A DNA stretch of 46,043 bases from NCBI GenBank assembly GCA_023251755.1, contig JAHEYF010000033.1:1-46043 (forward strand), written 5' to 3'. The position numbers and the translations under genes were made by a program. This document shows, piece by piece, positions 17,514-26,140 of the stretch. This stretch comes from Bacteroidota bacterium (GTDB lineage: Bacteria; Bacteroidota; Bacteroidia; B-17B0; Aurantibacillaceae). The notes under the pieces were generated by a model, which was not told the origin of the DNA, searched no databases, and worked only from the letters and a program-made list of their open reading frames with translations. The stretch's first letter is position 1, and each line of letters starts with the position of its first letter.

Positions 17514-17577
17514 AATTCTCAAAAGTTAGAATAATAAAATTTTGTTTTGAATCCGGTTCAGTAACTTTTTATCCTTG
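17514..17577 (+). promoter_or_regulatory. Shared T9SS-cargo promoter module, copy C (core)
   Basis: An AATTCTCAAAAGTTAGAATA box starts at 17514, TTGAAT at 17547 (33 bases later), TATCCTTG at 17570 (23 bases later). The box overlaps, on the opposite strand, the TTTGAGAATTC that could be the -33 of the divergent gene at 17400. The rest of the 17401-17726 spacer shows a short GTGAGA repeat at 17610-17632 and no gene. Confidence 0.7.
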
Positions 17578-17726
17578 CAGAAAAATACAGACCTGTATGT
17601 TTAAAGCCAGAAGTGAGAGTGAGAGTGAGAGGATTGATCAGGCTTAAACTAAAGGTCAAAGGAATTATACCAGAATTTTCTCTTTAAAATGATGTACACT
17701 ATAAACCTTCAACCAAAAACAGACAA

Positions 17727-19538
17727 ATGAAAAAAATTGCTACACTACTTTTATTTAGTATAACAGGAATGAGCTCCGCGCAAGCTCAGACTTCGGGAGG
17801 GCCGGACACTTATGGATATACCTGGCGGGACAGCAATGATCCCGGTGGACCGGCTTACAACTGGATTGATATTGCATCATTACCGGGAGCCCATGAAATA
17901 ACACAATTAGGGGATGATAATATAACAGGTGCTTTCCCTGTCGGTTTTCCTTTTCATTATTACTGGTATGATGTATCTCAATTCTGGGTAGGATCCAATG
18001 GCCACATCGGGTTTACCAATGGCCCTCTGGCAGCACCGTTCAATTCCATTCCTTCAACAGCGGGTACCCAGAATTTTATAGCCGCCATGGGGGCCGATTT
18101 ATTGTTTACACCCACCAACGGCGCCAAATGCTGGAGGTACACCAATCCGGCAAACGATACTTTAATTGTATCCTGGCTTGATGTTCCGTTTTATTCTGCA
18201 ACAAACGCTGCCGGAGCCGGTGCAAACACCTTTCAATTAATTTTAAGTGCAAAGGACAGTTCAATTACCCTGCAATACAAAGTGCAAACAGGTACACCCA
18301 ACCCTTTGTATGGTATTATAGGTATTGAAAACAATTCAGGAAACATTGGTTTGCAGCATTCACACGATGCCTTGCCTCCTTCCGCTTATGCAATTAAATT
18401 TTATTACCCCGCAAATACAACTTATGCCGTTTCGGATGCTACAACACTTTACAATAATAATGTAGACAACGGCGGGGTGTTTATTTCGAAAAACGGAGCC
18501 CAATACCCACTAAAAACAAGTGTTAAAAATGCCGGGAACCAGAACCTGACTCCGTATAATGTTTTTTCGCGGGTGCTGGACGCCACAAGTGCTATACTGG
18601 CACAAGGGAATACCACCACCGCGCCTTCAATCCCGGGTCAGATAGAAAATATTACAATAACCAGTACCTTCAATCCCCTGCTTGAAGGTACTTACAGTTT
18701 TGTTACGAATACACAACTGCCCTTAGATGCAACACCCAGTAATGATATAGCAACGCAGGAAGTTGTAGTAGTGGATACCACACTTGCCGGTATGCGCTTA
18801 TCTTACGATTCGGGAGTTTCTTCGGGAGCCGGCCTCAGCTGGTCGAGCGGAGTGGGTGGAGCAGGTGTTTATTTTATTCCTCCTTTTTATCCCTGTAAAG
18901 TTACCAGTTTGATGAGTTATGTTGTTGCCAATCCCAACAGTGTTGGCTATGCATTGGTGGCCTACGACGACAATGGAATAGATGGCAGCGCGGGCACTGT
19001 ACTGGATTCGGTTTATATTTCTTCTGTTACCGGCGGTTCCTGGAACACAGCGAACCTCACAGCGCCTATCATTATCAATTCGGGTGGTATTTATGTGGCC
19101 TGGGTAATGAATGGGAAAGGACTCACCCTGGGGCAAAATAAAACCGGGCCCTTTTCAAACAGGTGCTTTGAAATTTTTGGCCACACATCAACAGCTTACC
19201 GGAACGGGGATGCAGAGGACCTGATGGTTAATATTACCATTGCAAAAATTGATGCGGGTATTGAGGCGAATGAACCGGAAAACGACTTTGGTAATTTTTA
19301 CCCCAATCCTTCTTCACAAACTATTACTTTAAATTACAACAGCCCCTTTGCAATAAAAAAACTATCCTGCGAGATGTATGATGTGCAGGGCAGGTTCATA
19401 ACAAGCCTGCTTCCATTGGCGACGGGCGGTAATGGTGAGCTTGTCCTGAACATAAGCAAACTGAATTCCGGGATCTATTATTGCAAAATAAAAACCGAGA
19501 ATAATGCTGTTATCCGTAAAGTGATTGTTATTGATTAA
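17727..19538 (+). CDS. T9SS type A secreted protein of unknown function
   Basis: 603 residues. A signal peptide ends near AQAQ (21). The N-terminal part (about 25-230) contains SGGPDTYGYTWRDSNDPGGP, then a beta-rich domain with FWVGSNGHIGF and AAMGADLLFTP, a pattern seen in large secreted Bacteroidota proteins with nidogen-like/jelly-roll folds. A CARDB-like beta domain follows (about 235-345), then a further beta domain, and the last 75 residues are a type A sorting domain (NFYPNPSSQTITLNY to VIRKVIVID). No catalytic motif is recognised; adhesion or binding is the likeliest role. A hairpin terminator follows. Expression is likely controlled by promoter module copy C. Confidence 0.85.
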   Translation: MKKIATLLLFSITGMSSAQAQTSGGPDTYGYTWRDSNDPGGPAYNWIDIASLPGAHEITQLGDDNITGAFPVGFPFHYYWYDVSQFWVGSNGHIGFTNGPLAAPFNSIPSTAGTQNFIAAMGADLLFTPTNGAKCWRYTNPANDTLIVSWLDVPFYSATNAAGAGANTFQLILSAKDSSITLQYKVQTGTPNPLYGIIGIENNSGNIGLQHSHDALPPSAYAIKFYYPANTTYAVSDATTLYNNNVDNGGVFISKNGAQYPLKTSVKNAGNQNLTPYNVFSRVLDATSAILAQGNTTTAPSIPGQIENITITSTFNPLLEGTYSFVTNTQLPLDATPSNDIATQEVVVVDTTLAGMRLSYDSGVSSGAGLSWSSGVGGAGVYFIPPFYPCKVTSLMSYVVANPNSVGYALVAYDDNGIDGSAGTVLDSVYISSVTGGSWNTANLTAPIIINSGGIYVAWVMNGKGLTLGQNKTGPFSNRCFEIFGHTSTAYRNGDAEDLMVNITIAKIDAGIEANEPENDFGNFYPNPSSQTITLNYNSPFAIKKLSCEMYDVQGRFITSLLPLATGGNGELVLNISKLNSGIYYCKIKTENNAVIRKVIVID

Positions 19539-19545
19539 ATAAACC

Positions 19546-19580
19546 ATCCGGCAATAGCTTTTCGAAAATTATTGCCGGAT
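19546..19580 (+). terminator. Hairpin terminator after the 17727-19538 gene
   Basis: An 11-bp perfect stem (ATCCGGCAATA with TATTGCCGGAT) encloses a loop that itself contains TTTTCGAAAA, 7 bases after the stop. The following tract (ATATATATT) is only weakly U-rich. The rest of 19539-19758 shows no shared promoter module. Confidence 0.7.
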
Positions 19581-19758
19581 ATATATTGAAAAGCAGGTGC
19601 ATGTTTATTTGAACGGAGGATTGGGAAGATTCTGTTTCAAACGTAAAGCTGCAAGGTTTTGTGATAAAAAACATGTTCTGCTTTTCTTTCATCGAAAAAA
19701 ATCATCAGAGGAGCTGTGCCTTTTTTGATCCCTGCTAAAATACTTAAATGGGAAAACA

Positions 19759-21906
19759 ATGAAGACGATCAATAAAATAGTGGTTCTTTTTTTTATCACT
19801 TCCACAGGAAGGGCCCAGGTTCCCTGTTCTAACAATACACCTGTTTCGGCTTCTGCCACAACTGTCAATCCAAGCTGTGTTGGCGGGGGTTCTGCCACAA
19901 TAAGCACCAGCAATGGTCTTGCCCCTTATACGTATATATGGACACCGGCTGTTAGTACAACAAACAGTGCAGGCAATCTTAGCCCCGGAACCTATTCTGT
20001 TCAGGTAACGGATGCAGGCTGTCATTTGTTGGGCCAGGAGCTGGTTGTAAATGGAAATTTCAGCCAGGGCAACACCGGATTTTCCAGTAGTTATACGTAT
20101 TGCAACACCAGCAATTGCCTTTTCCCTCCGGCTATGTATGCTGTAGGCTCCAACACAACCCTCTTTCATCCCAACTTTTTTGGAAACGACCACACGACAG
20201 GAACGGGGCAATTTATGATTATTAATGGGGCATCAACAGCAAATGTTGCACTGTGGACTGAAACGGTAAATATTCTACCCAATACAGACTATGTGTTTTC
20301 AACCTGGTTGAGTTCCCTGAATACCATCAGCCCTTCACAACTTACATTTTTTATTAATGGTGTGGCTGTAAGCAGTGTATTCACATCCCCTTTAAACATT
20401 AATGTCTGGAACCAGTTTTGTGTGCAGTGGAATTCAGGCTCCAATACAACAGCAGTGATCAGCATTGTCAACATGAGCACCATCATTACCGGAAACGATT
20501 TTGGTCTGGATGATATTTCCTTTAAAGCCTGTTACCCCTCAGGCGATACAGTTGTATTTACAATCAACCCTTACATTCCGATGATTGCACAAACAAGTGT
20601 TTCGGAAAGCTGCTACACCGGTAGTGCAAGTGTTGCCAATGTTACCGGGGGCACTTCGCCTTATACTTATCTTTGGAGCAACGGGCAGACAAGTGCTACT
20701 ATCAGCGGCTTAGCCATTGGAAATTATTCCGTTGTAGTGACCGATGCCAATGGATGTGTGGATACAACAACAGCAATTATAAATGCACTGGGTGCTTCTC
20801 CGCTTGCGGCCTTCAGCACAGCCTCGGTTTGCGAAGGAGCAGCTACCCCGCTTACCAATTCTTCTATAGCACAATTAAACGACCCGATCACAAGCTGGAT
20901 ATGGGCTACGCCGGGTGCCAACCAAACGGTTTCTTTTGTACAAAACCCTTCATTGGTTTACAACACAGCCGGAAGCTATACGGTTTCTTTGATTATCACT
21001 ACAGCTGCGGGCTGTAAAGATTCGGTAAGCAATACACTGGTGGTGCATCAAAAACCCACTGTAATTTTTACAGGCGGGGCTTCCGGTTGCGCACCGGTTT
21101 GTGCACAGTTTATTGATGCTTCCATATCCACAGACGGAGCAGTAACGAACTGGCAATGGAATTTCCCCGGGGGAACACCTGCTACATCTACCCAGCAAAA
21201 TCCGAATGTGTGTTACCTTGTACCGGGTACTTATGGCGCAACGCTAAGTGTTACGAATTCTTTTGGTTGCATTGATACCCAAACCATTGCGCCGCTTATA
21301 AATGTACACCCTTTTCCGGATGCAAATTTTTATGCCGGGGAATCAGGAACCGGCATCAGCGACCCTGTTTTTAATTTTACACACTTGTGGTCGGCTGATG
21401 TTACACAGTTCCAATGGAACTTTGGTGACAATTCGGCCCTGAACAACAGCGACGTAAACCCTGCGCATGCATACACCACTACTGTTACCGGAAATGATTT
21501 TTACTCTTTTACAGTTTCGTTACTGGTACAAAATCAATTCGGCTGTAAAGATTCCATTACACAGCTGATTCATTTAAGCCCCTATTTTGCTTTTTATATC
21601 CCGAATGTATTTACTCCAAACAACGACGGGGACAACGAGGTTTTTTATGGCAAAGGCATGGGGATTAAAGAATATACGATTATACTGTATGATCGTTGGG
21701 GAAATTTCATCTGGAATTGCCACCAGGAAGGGAGCAATAAATTGTACGACGATGATGCACACGAAGGGATGTCTGCGGCCTGTAAGTGGGATGGAAGATA
21801 CCAGGGCAACCTTGTGCAGGAAGATACATACGTATGGAAAGTTAAACTGACAGATGTTTTTGGATTAAAAAAAGAATACCACGGAATAGTATCGGTGGTA
21901 AGGTAA
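19759..21906 (+). CDS. PKD-domain protein with T9SS type B (gliding-associated) sorting domain
   Basis: 715 residues. A short signal peptide (MKTINKIVVLFFITSTGRAQ) is followed by a SprB-like repeat (TVNPSCVGGGSATIST to GTYSVQVTDAGC, about 35-75), a jelly-roll carbohydrate-binding-like domain (about 90-260), and a second SprB-like repeat (TSPYTYLWSNGQTSATISGL, about 285-340). Three PKD-type domains come next, with WQWNFPGGTP and FQWNFGDNSA. The last 95 residues are a type B sorting domain: FYIPNVFTPNNDGDNEVFYG, YDRWGNFIW, and the terminal HGIVSVVR. Such proteins are large surface adhesins or matrix components. The gene has its own 220-base upstream spacer without the shared module. Confidence 0.9.
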   Translation: MKTINKIVVLFFITSTGRAQVPCSNNTPVSASATTVNPSCVGGGSATISTSNGLAPYTYIWTPAVSTTNSAGNLSPGTYSVQVTDAGCHLLGQELVVNGNFSQGNTGFSSSYTYCNTSNCLFPPAMYAVGSNTTLFHPNFFGNDHTTGTGQFMIINGASTANVALWTETVNILPNTDYVFSTWLSSLNTISPSQLTFFINGVAVSSVFTSPLNINVWNQFCVQWNSGSNTTAVISIVNMSTIITGNDFGLDDISFKACYPSGDTVVFTINPYIPMIAQTSVSESCYTGSASVANVTGGTSPYTYLWSNGQTSATISGLAIGNYSVVVTDANGCVDTTTAIINALGASPLAAFSTASVCEGAATPLTNSSIAQLNDPITSWIWATPGANQTVSFVQNPSLVYNTAGSYTVSLIITTAAGCKDSVSNTLVVHQKPTVIFTGGASGCAPVCAQFIDASISTDGAVTNWQWNFPGGTPATSTQQNPNVCYLVPGTYGATLSVTNSFGCIDTQTIAPLINVHPFPDANFYAGESGTGISDPVFNFTHLWSADVTQFQWNFGDNSALNNSDVNPAHAYTTTVTGNDFYSFTVSLLVQNQFGCKDSITQLIHLSPYFAFYIPNVFTPNNDGDNEVFYGKGMGIKEYTIILYDRWGNFIWNCHQEGSNKLYDDDAHEGMSAACKWDGRYQGNLVQEDTYVWKVKLTDVFGLKKEYHGIVSVVR

Positions 21907-22034
21907 GCCTGCCTGTTATTTAAACTCTTTTTCGCTTCGCACCGGCTTTGTATTTTACTAAGATACCTTCCTGCCCATTGGTCTGTTTTTATATAAACAC
22001 ATTAGTCTGTTTCTAATTTCAGGCTAAACTCTTT

Positions 22035-22056
22035 ATCAGAAAGGTTATTAAAACAG
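22035..22056 (+). promoter_or_regulatory. Distal box of the shared module, copy D
   Basis: ATCAGAAAGGTTATTAAAAC followed by AG, ending 96 bases before the AATTCTC box (94 and 95 in copies A and B). Confidence 0.6.
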
Positions 22057-22151
22057 GAAAGGTAATTATTACTGATAGCAATTGTTTCTTAAAATTTAAT
22101 TAATAGCAGGCGCAACAAGGCTTTCATAAAATGGAACGAATACGCCAGACA

Positions 22152-22216
22152 AATTCTCAATCGTTATTTTAATAAAATTTTATATTGACTCTAACCTCTA
22201 TAATTTCCTATAATTG
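22152..22216 (+). promoter_or_regulatory. Shared T9SS-cargo promoter module, copy D (core)
   Basis: AATTCTCAATCGTTA starts at 22152, TTGACT at 22185 (33 bases later), TATAATTG at 22209-22216 (24 bases later). Between them ACCTC, ATAATTTCC and other blocks match copy A although the genes are on opposite strands 9 kb apart. It implies a leader of about 82 nt. Nothing else is seen in 21907-22304. Confidence 0.8.
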
Positions 22217-22304
22217 CAACGAGTGCCATCTGTATTGCAGGAGAAGTACAGATTAAAACAAGCAGGGCACTCAAACAAATCCTTCACCCCTAAAACTACC
22301 AAGC

Positions 22305-23420
22305 ATGAAAAAAACAATTACCCTATCACTGATTGCATTTTCAGTTTTCAACGTAAATGCCCAGTTGCCGGTAAGTACCAGTCCCGGTAAAAAACAAGCG
22401 ATACTCGAAGAGTTTTCAGGTGTACATTGTCATTTTTGCCCCCAGACAGAAGTGACTTCAGAACAGATTCTAACGGATAACCCCGGAAAAGTATTTGTTG
22501 TTCACCTTCATCAATCCTCAAATTCATCACAACCCACTGGAAATGATCCGGATTTCAGGACGGCTGCGGGGGATACGGTGTATTCAATATTCGGCACCAC
22601 CAACACCTATCTTACTGCAGGACTTAACCGGCATGATTTTTTTCAGGGGCAGACTGTTTTGGGAAGAATTTTCTGGACTCAATCCGTGGCCACCATTCTT
22701 TCGCAGGATGCTTATGTAAATATTGCCGGGCAAGCCACTTTAGATCCCCTAACCAGGGAGTTAACGGTTAATATTGAAGCGTATTATACAGCCAACAGCC
22801 CTGTAGCCACAAATAAATTAACAGTAATGGTGTTGCAGGACAGTATCAACGCCTACCAGGACGGAGCTTCATTGAACCCTGCCATGGTCAACCCCGACGG
22901 TACGTATCGCCACATGCATATATTGCGTGATGTAATTACCAATTCTGCAAAAGGCGATAGCATTACGACCTGTACTTCAGGAACATTGTTTACCAGAACA
23001 ATTACATATACCGTTCCGGCAAGTTATAAAAACACCACTGCGGAGCTTGCCAATTTAAGAATAGTGGCCCTTGTTGCAGAAACAGACAAAGAAATAATTA
23101 ATGTTTGTAATGTCCCTATAAGCATTTCAGGCCCCAATGCCATTCAATCTCAAACGGAAAACATAAGCCAGGTGAACGTGTACCCGAACCCTGCTAACAC
23201 TACTGCTACACTTCGTTTTAACCTTCCGCTTGCGGAGTCTGTTTCAATGATAATGAGAAATGAATTGGGTCAACAGGTAAGGGTTAAAAATTTAGGCCGT
23301 TTCAACAAAGGTGAACAGTCGGTAGTTTTAGATGTAGCAGGTTTAAACAATGGGGTTTACTTTCTGCACATTGTTGCAGGCCCCAATACACTTACTAAAA
23401 AAGTAGTACTTAATAATTAA
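22305..23420 (+). CDS. Omp28-related protein, T9SS type A
   Basis: 371 residues. A signal peptide ends near VNAQ (20). ILEEFSGVHCHFCPQ (Cys42, Cys45) is the Omp28-family variant of a thioredoxin CxxC site, and the following residues (KVFVVHLHQSS) fit the thioredoxin fold. The middle (about 135-270) is an Ig-like beta domain. The last 75 residues are a type A sorting domain (VNVYPNPANTTATLRFN to NTLTKKVVLNN). It is the second cargo protein here with a CxxC site, after 11000-12673, and both have the closest pair of promoter modules. Function of Omp28-like proteins is unsettled; a surface redox or binding role is possible. Confidence 0.88.
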   Translation: MKKTITLSLIAFSVFNVNAQLPVSTSPGKKQAILEEFSGVHCHFCPQTEVTSEQILTDNPGKVFVVHLHQSSNSSQPTGNDPDFRTAAGDTVYSIFGTTNTYLTAGLNRHDFFQGQTVLGRIFWTQSVATILSQDAYVNIAGQATLDPLTRELTVNIEAYYTANSPVATNKLTVMVLQDSINAYQDGASLNPAMVNPDGTYRHMHILRDVITNSAKGDSITTCTSGTLFTRTITYTVPASYKNTTAELANLRIVALVAETDKEIINVCNVPISISGPNAIQSQTENISQVNVYPNPANTTATLRFNLPLAESVSMIMRNELGQQVRVKNLGRFNKGEQSVVLDVAGLNNGVYFLHIVAGPNTLTKKVVLNN

Positions 23421-23434
23421 TAAAATCATGAACA

Positions 23435-23520
23435 AAAGCAGGCTGAACATTGCTCTTGTTCTTATTGCATGTTTGGTTTAGGTGTTAACAGAACAATGGA
23501 GCATTGTTCCGGCCTGCTTT
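23435..23520 (+). terminator. Long-loop hairpin after the Omp28-like gene
   Basis: AAAGCAGGCTGAACATTGCTC-type arm at 23435-23455 pairs with 23499-23520 over about 20 bp with one bulge; the loop is 43 nt. There is no clear U-tract, so it may be an attenuator or stabilising structure ahead of the 23561 operon as well as a terminator. Confidence 0.55.
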
Positions 23521-23560
23521 CAGCAACACAAGCTTAATCAACCCCCTATAGTTAAGCCTT

Positions 23561-26113
23561 ATGAAAAAAACAGTTGTTACATATAAACTAAAATTGTTGT
23601 TCCTTTCAGGATGCATGTTTGGTTTGTTCTTTGGGCTTGATGCGCAAAGCAAGTACCCTTCTGACACAAGCGATGGTTCTGCCACACAAGCTACTTTTAA
23701 AGGCGGCCCTGTTTTTCCCACACCATTTAACTGCGGTTCTCCGTGTACAAACCCGGGCTTTGAATCGGGCAGCAGCTTTTGGGATTATTCGAGGGGGACG
23801 GCCTGTGCAAGTCCTGGTTATGATCCCTGTAATATAATTCCCGGCTTCAGCAATCCTCAACAATCACTTCAGACCCTTGGAACGAACGACCCTGTTGTTG
23901 GTGCTGCATTACCTGTAGTTCCACCCGGCGGAGGGAATAATACGATGAGGATTGGTGACGGTCCTGTTTCCGGTGGCAATGCTTCACGGGCAAGTATTTC
24001 ATTTATGGTATCTGCTGCAAGCGCTAATTTCACGTATAAGTATGCACTTGTTTTACAAGACCCGGTCACTTTGCATACCGATGAAGAACGTCCTTATTTT
24101 AATATAAAGATCTTTGATCAAAACGGAAATGTTATTCCCTGCGGTAACTATCAGGTTCTTGCTAAAGCTCCAATGCCAGGTTTTACTAAAGTTCCAGGCA
24201 CTACTGATGTTTATTACAAACCCTGGACAAGTGCCTTTATCCCTTTAAGTGCTTATATCGGTCAATGTGTTACCATTCAGTTTACTGTTTCGGATTGTGG
24301 CAAGGGAACGATGTTGCATTATGGTTATGCCTATATCGACGCATCCTGTGACCCTTTGCAGGTACTCTCTTCTTCAACAGTGTTGTGTGCAGGAGGCACT
24401 GTTACAATGAGCGCCCCCTCCGGTGGTATTGCTTACAGCTGGACAAACACAGCCGGTGGCACCACAGGTATTGTAGGTTCAGGCAACGGCATAAACTGTG
24501 TAGTGAACCAGGCGGGAACTTACCAGGTTGTGATTACTTCTCCGGGCGGGGCATCCTGTACAACTACTTTAACAATAACAATTGGCACCAACCCCGTTAA
24601 CCCGGTTTCACTGTTTACGAATACAACTGTTTGCGTGGGTACGGCTACCCAATTCACCGATACCTCTACTCCTTCGGGAAGTATAGACAGCTGGGCCTGG
24701 GATTTTAACAACGATGGGATTACAGACGATACCACGCAACACCCTTCTCACATTTATCCTTCGGCAGGTACTTATACTGTAAGCCTCATCACTGGCTCGG
24801 GGCCTTGCTCTTCTACTGTTACACAAACTGTAACGGTCAATCCGCTAGTGGTTCCGGTGATTAGTCAGGCAGGCCCATTTTGCATAAATGCAGCGCCGTT
24901 TATTTTAACGGCCAGTCCGGTGGGTGGCACCTGGAGCGGGACAGGGATCACGAATACAAGCACGGGCATGTTTGACCCCGGGCTTGCAGGCAACGGCAAT
25001 TTTACAATTAGCTATGTTCCTTCGGGTGCCTGTCCAGGGCAAGGTCAAACAACAATAACTATATTTCCACAAACGGTTTTAAACATCAGCAACCCGCCGG
25101 CAGTGTGTACACCTGCTGTGGTAGACATTACGGCTGCTGCTATCACCAATGGTAGTATTGGCCTGGGTAATTTATCGTATTACACCAATGCGGGGGCCAC
25201 CAATGTGCTGGCTTCACCCAATGCTATTACCCTTAGCGGCACTTATTACATTGTGTCTACCCTCGTTGGGGGTTGTGCAGACACTACGCCGGTTGTTGTT
25301 GTAATCAATCCCACTCCGGTTGTCGATTTTTCTGTTGACCGGCATGAAGGATGCCCTGTACATTGTGTCAAATTTAACGATTCATCTTTTGTTAGCGGGG
25401 GGAGTAATATTGCACACTGGAATTGGAGTTTCGGAGACGGAGCGGTTTCAATAACCCAAAACCCCACTCATTGTTATTCCAAGCCTGGTTATTACGATGT
25501 TTCCTTAACTGTTAGCTCCAATCATGGCTGTACGGCAACATTTATAAATACAGCCATGATTCATGTATTCAATAAACCGCTTGCAGAGTTCGGTCCCTCG
25601 CCCAACCCGGTCGTTATAAATGATCCGGGGGTTGTGTTCACTAATCTTTCCTCTGCAGATGTTGTATCCTGGACCTACCTGTTTGGAGACGGGGATTCCT
25701 GCTCGCCCTCTATTCCCAGTCCTTCACATTTGTACCCGCATATTGCACCCGTTACTTACCAGGCCAGCTTAATCGTTCAAAACGCCAACGGCTGCAAGGA
25801 TACCATTGTTCACCCGGTAACGGTTGAACCTGAGTTTATATTTTATATACCAAATGCATTCACTCCGAACGGGGATGGAAAAAACGACACCTTTTACGGA
25901 CTGGGCCTGGGTATTGTAAAATATGAGTTCTGGATATTTGACCGTTGGGGAAATATGATTTTCCAAAGCGAAGACCTGAACGATGCCTGGAATGGAAAGG
26001 TGCAGGGATCGGATGAGAAAGCGCAGATAGACGTTTACGTGTGGAAGGTGAAACTTATGGATGTGTTTAAAAAAACACACCATTATGTGGGAACTGTTTC
26101 ATTGATCCGATAG
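23561..26113 (+). CDS. Large PKD/Ig-like adhesin-type protein, T9SS type B
   Basis: 850 residues. A signal peptide with a long hydrophobic core (LLFLSGCMFGLFFGLDAQ) is followed by a jelly-roll-type N-terminal domain (about 55-265), with CTNPGFESGSSFWDYS typical of carbohydrate-binding-like modules. Ig-like and PKD domains follow (SWAWDFNNDGITDDTTQHPS at about 385; WNWSFGDGAVSITQNPTHCY at about 620). The last 90 residues are a type B sorting domain (FYIPNAFTPNGDGKNDTFYG, FDRWGNMIF, GTVSLIR). It starts the three-gene operon: the next gene begins 27 bases after its stop. Probable surface adhesin; no enzyme motif seen. Confidence 0.88.
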   Translation: MKKTVVTYKLKLLFLSGCMFGLFFGLDAQSKYPSDTSDGSATQATFKGGPVFPTPFNCGSPCTNPGFESGSSFWDYSRGTACASPGYDPCNIIPGFSNPQQSLQTLGTNDPVVGAALPVVPPGGGNNTMRIGDGPVSGGNASRASISFMVSAASANFTYKYALVLQDPVTLHTDEERPYFNIKIFDQNGNVIPCGNYQVLAKAPMPGFTKVPGTTDVYYKPWTSAFIPLSAYIGQCVTIQFTVSDCGKGTMLHYGYAYIDASCDPLQVLSSSTVLCAGGTVTMSAPSGGIAYSWTNTAGGTTGIVGSGNGINCVVNQAGTYQVVITSPGGASCTTTLTITIGTNPVNPVSLFTNTTVCVGTATQFTDTSTPSGSIDSWAWDFNNDGITDDTTQHPSHIYPSAGTYTVSLITGSGPCSSTVTQTVTVNPLVVPVISQAGPFCINAAPFILTASPVGGTWSGTGITNTSTGMFDPGLAGNGNFTISYVPSGACPGQGQTTITIFPQTVLNISNPPAVCTPAVVDITAAAITNGSIGLGNLSYYTNAGATNVLASPNAITLSGTYYIVSTLVGGCADTTPVVVVINPTPVVDFSVDRHEGCPVHCVKFNDSSFVSGGSNIAHWNWSFGDGAVSITQNPTHCYSKPGYYDVSLTVSSNHGCTATFINTAMIHVFNKPLAEFGPSPNPVVINDPGVVFTNLSSADVVSWTYLFGDGDSCSPSIPSPSHLYPHIAPVTYQASLIVQNANGCKDTIVHPVTVEPEFIFYIPNAFTPNGDGKNDTFYGLGLGIVKYEFWIFDRWGNMIFQSEDLNDAWNGKVQGSDEKAQIDVYVWKVKLMDVFKKTHHYVGTVSLIR

Positions 26114-26140
26114 TCAGAAAAAATTTAAAACAAAACAAGC

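Noticed and set aside
19744-20211. Long antisense frames within the PKD and SprB-repeat genes
   Set aside because: They are shadows caused by the low stop-codon density of Thr/Ser/Gly-rich coding sequence, with no conserved pattern of their own.
23428-23481. 17-codon mini-ORF as a real gene
   Set aside because: It is too short to support alone; kept only as an observation tied to the hairpin.
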